From Tubulanus polymorphus (taxonomy: Eukaryota; Nemertea; Palaeonemertea; Tubulaniformes; Tubulanidae): a DNA stretch of 64,000 nucleotides. The stretch covers positions 20,944,485-21,008,484 of the forward strand of contig NC_134027.1 in assembly GCF_964204645.1 (NCBI RefSeq), in the 5' to 3' direction. Both the position numbers and the translations under genes were made by a program. This document shows positions 59,131-64,000 of the stretch, piece after piece. Within the stretch, counting starts at the first letter, position 1. Every line of letters begins with the position of its first letter. Under the pieces are notes generated by a model. It was given only the letters and a program-made list of their open reading frames with translations, was not told where the DNA came from and searched no databases.

Positions 59131-60772
59131 GAGAATCAGAGGTATTTGTGATATTTTTCCGGAAATTCCGGAATTCCTTTAAACTTGGCTATATGATATG
59201 AAATTTCTGGAAATAGCCGGATATATCAGAAATGTCGGATATCACAGCGCTTTTAAACAGCTCGGCGAACTCCGACCCACGCAGAGACAAAGAAAGACCT
59301 GCGACAACAGAGAATTCAGTATCTAAATATTCACTTTAATCATAATAATTCATGTCCGGAGATATCACCTGATTGGTGACCAATCTCTGAGTCTGTTGCC
59401 GCCAAAAATCACTATATACAGAACGACACTGTAGATGGCAGAACGTTACAGCAAACCTCCCGGCCACAATGATCGCTCATGAAAAACCTGTGTTTTCTTA
59501 GTTTTTTGCAAAATAGCACTAATTTTGTCCATTCTTGTTGTAAAGCGTATAATCATTGGCCGCACATTTGTGTTTCCTCTTTCGACCAGACAATGCGCTA
59601 CGTCTACGACAATTTCACTGGATAGTCGACTCGCAGGTATTTTCATAGTTTCGATTAGATAATCTGAATGACTGATGCAGGTGCCTCTCCATTCAATTCC
59701 CGCAGACCATGAATAATCATATCTTTCTGCTTTGAGCGGTACTGCAGATCCTCGACTTCAGCTTTACTTAAGTTGTGAATTCTCAATGCGTCGGATTTAA
59801 CAAAAACAGAAGGTCCGCAACCTAGTCTTGATTTAATTTCCCGGAGATGGCTTAGTTATTTTCTAACGTTAGTGTCTAGATCACTTATTTTGAGAGGACT
59901 AAGTCTTATTTGTGCGATATGCCCCCTCGGTGCTGTCATGTACTAATATCTTTAACTCTAGACATACGACACTTCGTCTGGACTTAATGCACCAAAAGAC
60001 TTTTGGCGTTGCCGTTATCATGGCATATGTGTCGTTTGGTTTCATCTGAACAAGGAAAATTCATACAGGCTAGGTATTTTCAAAATCAAAATTATGGCTG
60101 GTTTAGCAAACATGATTAGCTACCCCACATTCGGGCTTCAAATAATTGATTCGGAATTTATGTTGTTGAATGCCCTTGATCAAATTCCGGTTTCCCCATA
60201 TCAATTTCATTACAGACTTTACAAAGGATTTTATGTACACCAATGTTCAAGGGTTAAGTTTTGGAAGATATAGGATTTAGATTTTGATGAAGTTTAAGGT
60301 AAAATGATTTATCTGTTAAGGAGATGATGGGTTTCAGATATTACCAGAAAAGCGATAAAGGGTACGACAAGTAGGATACGATAAGCAGAAATCCCTGTTC
60401 ATCAAAAGATAACAAAAGGGTTTTCTGTAATCATTTTGCCCAATGCCAACGGAGTTATTGACGATTTTTCGACTTGAATCCTAGAAGGTGAAGATTCTCT
60501 AAACTAACACTGTTTAGTTGGACAAACTATAAAGCAAGTAATTTCTATTTATTGGTGGTTTCTCGGTATTATCGAAATGGAATCAGTATTAAAACTAAAA
60601 TAAAAGTTCGAAAGTATATTGTAACAATACTGAGGAAATAACAAGATTTTCAACGAAGTAGCAGAAAATACCAATAATTGAGAACAATAGTGTTTTCAGC
60701 GAAATCAGCCTCTAATTAGACTTCTTGGTCTATTGGCTTACGTGTCCCAAGTCGGCCGTCATAGATATTTCA
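59131..60772. other. Intergenic DNA
   Basis: AT-rich; contains a short 'ggaaattccggaattcc' palindromic stretch near 59160. No gene seen. Confidence 0.5.
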
Positions 60773-60984
60773 GCGGTTTCGTACCCATAGAAGACAGTTA
60801 CAAGCAGCTTATTATACGGTTGTCAGGTTTCCCATCTACTCATTTCGAAACTGAACTCGAGCAAATATGCCTTGGTTTTTATGACGGTGGCGTTGACAAC
60901 TGTGTCTACAAGCGTTCTAATATTAACACGTGGGTGCGCTCACAAGGGCATTCATCATTTACAGACCCTTGGACTGAGGTGTAA
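60773..60984 (+). CDS. Possible terminal exon of an unknown gene
   Basis: After an acceptor-like TAGATATTTCAG a frame in phase 1 runs 70 codons to a stop (GFVPIEDSYKQL..., ...YDGGVDNCVYKR..., ...DPWTEV). The composition looks coding and no repeats are involved. I recognise no domain and no partner exon. It lies 134 bp upstream of a signal-peptide exon. Confidence 0.35.
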
Positions 60985-61117
60985 TTACTGAAATACTGAT
61001 TAATCTAATCATAAAAGGAAACACTTGATACGTAAGTGAGTTCTTTTCTTGGGTAGAATGTCATGATACTTTTCCGCGTTAGTTATTTCAGCTCTTCATT
61101 TTAGTTTAACGAAGAAC

Positions 61118-61160
61118 ATGAAGATTGGTTTGTTAATACTTTTAGCTCTTATTGCTGGTG
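61118..61160 (+). CDS. Possible signal-peptide exon (MKIGLLILLALIAGG)
   Basis: ATG followed by 14 codons with a Lys and a Leu/Ile core, then a consensus donor GTAAGT at 61161. Length (43 nt) and phase (1) equal those of exon 1 of the Ly6 gene at 49126, so it may start a related secreted protein. I do not find a cysteine-rich second exon between here and 63 kb. Confidence 0.4.
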
Positions 61161-61939
61161 GTAAGTACATAACCGCATCAAACGGGGCCCCTCCCCCAGA
61201 CATTTTGGAAAAGACAGTGTCCTTTTTGGTTTCTCGGTACCTCTGCCCCCACCCCAAACAGAAAATTCAAATTCTAGGTATGGTGCACCTTTTTACACTT
61301 TTATGCTACACGCGTCATTGCTCAATGAATACATTTGAATACAAGAAAAATGGAATCAACGATATATCAAACGTTTTATGCTGTTCCTTTGAAATGAGAT
61401 GACAGCTTACCATCATGTTAAATCCACAGATACAAATGAAGAGTCGAAACGTTTCCTTAAATCGACATTATCCTAATAGTCATCTTCAGAAATTCGTTAC
61501 AATGAAATATTATGAAGGTTAGAATTATGCTTCTTAGTTTTGAATAACCGCATTCACCTTCATATTTCTGAAATTAAAACTCGTGATCCATTTTTCATTC
61601 TACACATTTCTAAATAGACATTTTGCAGCACTCTTTATTGACAACTCAAGACTCTTTTATAAAGATGTTTTCTTAATTGGAAAACCATACGTATCACTAG
61701 GTTTTTTAATTCATGAATCGAACTTTCATTTATTTTTCTTAATTTCCTTATCGTACGTATTTCTGTCTTAATTGATTTGATTTGGAATGTACTTATGATT
61801 AAATGAAAAAAAAAGATTTAGCTTTTTAAGCAAATGGGATGAAGTTATTCAAATTACTAAATCCCCGAGTTTCTGAAGTCTCGTCTCATCAAAAATAGCT
61901 GAATTCGTTTTTTCGAGAGGCCAAGATTGTGGTACAGAT

Positions 61940-62960
61940 ATACAGGTCCTAATTTCATTCTTCACTATTACAATGACTAGTTCCCGTCACCTGTTTATCA
62001 GCGCTACTTGTATTCAGCAATTCTTCGCATTCGATGTGACTGCTTGAGTGCATCTGGTGCACACACTTATGACGATGATGAAAATAATCTGCATAATCTG
62101 TATTTGTCAAAATTACAGGACCTATTCTCATTCTTCGTGGACACAATGACTAGCTCCCATCACCTCTAAATCAGTGTTATTTGTTTCCAGCAAATCCTAG
62201 CGTATTGTGTGACTGCTTGAGTGCATTTGGTGCAAACATCTTTGACAATGCTGGAAATAATCTAGAGAATCTGCAACACTCAGAATGACAGATCCTATGC
62301 ACACTATTCATAAACACAATTACTGGTTCCCATCACCTATTTATCACCGCTATTTGTATTAAACAAATCTTCGCGTATTGTGTGTTTGCTTGAGTGCATT
62401 TGGAGCAATATCTTTGACCATGCCGGAAATAATCGACAGAATCTTGAACACTAAGAATGACAGATCCTATGCCCATTATTCATAAACACAATTACTGGTC
62501 CCCATCACCTATTTATCACTGCTATTTGTATTAAACAAATCTTCGCGTATTGTGTGACTGCTTGAGTGCATTTGGTGCAAACTTCTTTGACAATGCTAGA
62601 AATAATCTACAGAATCTGCAACACTCAGAATGACAGATGCTATGTCCATTCTACACGAACACAATAACTGGTCCCCGTCACCTGTTTTTTCATCCTGCTT
62701 GAACTGAATGCTCCCGTCACCTGTTTATCAGTGCTATTTGCATTCAGCAAATCTTCACCTACTGTTTGACTGCTGGGATGCATTCGGTGCACTCACCTTT
62801 GACGACGATGGAAATAACCTGCAACTCACAGAAATACAGGTTCTAATTATCATTCTTCACAAACACAATCACTGGTTCCCATCACATGATTATCAGCACT
62901 ATTTGTATTCAGCAATTCTTCGTGTTTTGTGAATATTTTTAATACGAGTGCATTTGATGC
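61940..62960. repeat. Satellite of about 173 bp, five to six units
   Basis: The word GACTGCTTGAGTGCAT or its variants occurs at 62038, 62211, 62384, 62556, about 62764 and near 62945, giving spacings of 173, 173, 172, about 208 and about 180. Units share TCCCATCACCT, TATTTGTATT and GACAGATCCTATG. Units 2-4 are most alike. Confidence 0.88.
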
Positions 62961-63092
62961 ATACACTTAAACAATGCTTAGATAAAAGAATGCATGACGC
63001 ATTCTTCAGCTGATGTCAGCGATTCTGTTGTGTATTTAAGGTGGTGGAATTCCAAAGCAGACTGTCACACTCAACGCTGAAAAGTGACAACG

Positions 63093-63447
63093 ATGTATTT
63101 CCACCAAAGTAAGTTTCATAACCATTTTCTCGACGAAGAAAACTGGTATTTACATTGAAGTCGAATTCGTTTCGAATTTGTTGGTTCTCAGAATATTTCT
63201 GAGCACTGGTATCAAGAGGATGGTGTCATAATGAACTTTTACTGTAGGCCCTACTGATCTATTTCGTTTATGTGCTCAGACTATTTCAATTGTGTATTTT
63301 TTTCGACGTTGAACAAGGAATTTTAGTTTATTTTGTGGGATCTTTACAATCATGTAATTTTTTACAATTTTTCAGGTTGTACTGTCTCGTGCATAGTCCT
63401 CCTACAGATGTTCATCGCTTCGTCCACGGCGTTTATCTATTGGCCTG
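63093..63447 (+). CDS. Possible first exons of a secreted or membrane protein
   Basis: ATG at 63093 with 16 coding bases before a donor GTAAGT (63109), then an acceptor TTTTTCAG and exon 63376-63447 ending at a second GTAAGT. Joined in phase, they give a 29-codon hydrophobic N-terminus (MYFHQS then CTVSCIVLLQMFIASSTAF), which looks like a signal peptide or anchor. The gene would continue past the window. Consensus splice sites are the main evidence. Confidence 0.4.
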
Positions 63448-64000
63448 GTAAGTCCATTCTTTAACTCTTTTTGCACATTTTACGTCAAATGTAAATGGGG
63501 AAATACATGTATTATTAATGTATTATAATAATCTAGCTCTATTATCCTGTATCCAATTCCTTCAACAATTATATCGATTATAGTTAATTTCTCAACTAAC
63601 TTCAAATCATAACGATTTTTACGGAAGCGCCGACAGTACATGAATTTCAAAAAATACTTGTGGAGATAAACTATCTTGGAATAGACTAGTTTTTTTCATC
63701 TACAAATAACTTAGTTCCGAGTTCGCTAACGTAAACACCGAACCTCATGATGGTGTAATAGACCAATAAAGGAATTGTGGCCAGGGTTTGTATTGGCATA
63801 AGCTTCGGCGGGACGAAATCAAACCCTGACAAGCGAGGATCCAGGAAGAAAGCCACTAAATATTTGGATGGATATATGAAAGCTGTGGGTACTGGAGTGT
63901 GTAATGGGTATTGTAGTGTGCTCTAGGTGCATTTGTGGCCAGCACACAGATCACATTGTTCAATAGGGTTTGGTCCAGGACTCGCGAGATTTTCAACAAC
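63448..64000. other. Right edge: intron or intergenic DNA with a dispersed repeat
   Basis: 63750-63850 shares 'gtaatagaccaat(g/a)aagg' and 'agcttc(a/g)gcggga' with 34300-34370, so both are copies of one dispersed repeat. No gene seen. Confidence 0.5.

Noticed and set aside
61940-62960. CRISPR-like array
   Set aside because: Units are whole 173-bp satellite repeats without spacer structure, in animal DNA.

Overview
The window is animal nuclear DNA, probably from a marine invertebrate and possibly a lophotrochozoan; the phylum is a guess. Host genes have introns with GT/AG junctions, large introns, TA microsatellites, degenerate LINE fragments, a tRNA-derived SINE and many small inverted-repeat transposons. 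Recognisable host genes are a complete five-exon hydroxylysine kinase (HYKK, minus, 2475-7479), FRA10AC1 (minus, 36210-37100), the 3' part of a C2H2 zinc-finger gene (plus, 44143-45996), a three-exon secreted Ly6/three-finger gene (plus, 49126-52474) and a frameshifted intronless GPCR (minus, 55234-56300). The window begins in the last exon of an unrecognised gene and ends in the first exons of another.

The most interesting region is 14983-31419, a 16,437-bp Polinton/Maverick (adintovirus-like) element. It has perfect 120-bp terminal inverted repeats starting 5'-AG and is flanked by the 6-bp target duplication TACGTA. It interrupts a decayed GPCR sequence: TM1-TM3 pieces lie to its left and TM4-TM6 pieces to its right. 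It is much more AT-rich than its surroundings. It carries a chromodomain integrase, an FtsK/HerA-type packaging ATPase, a candidate major capsid protein, a penton-like minor capsid protein, about seven small or medium membrane proteins, a candidate poxvirus VLTF3-like transcription factor with extra zinc fingers, and a protein-primed family-B DNA polymerase.

Three features of the element stand out. First, the polymerase is interrupted at its YxDTDS active-site motif by a 355-residue intein with two LAGLIDADG-type endonuclease motifs, which is unexpected inside an animal chromosome. Second, 14 of 15 gene starts read exactly TAAATG (the fifteenth TAAATAATG), mostly with an upstream T-run. This is the layout of poxvirus late promoters, and the element itself encodes the VLTF3-like factor; together they suggest a self-contained virus-type late transcription system. 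Third, both terminal genes start inside the inverted repeats, so each repeat carries a promoter and a start codon. The polymerase frame is broken by two small indels, and one membrane-protein gene has an in-frame stop, so this copy is recent but probably damaged (or the assembly has small errors).

The remainder is repeat-rich host DNA. A dispersed element holding a tandem repeat of about 154 bp occurs in opposite orientations at 37.3-38.0 kb and 47.6-48.3 kb. Each unit carries a near-perfect match to the CTCF-binding consensus. Several long palindromes and foldback elements lie between 38 and 43 kb, and a 173-bp satellite lies at 61.9-63.0 kb.
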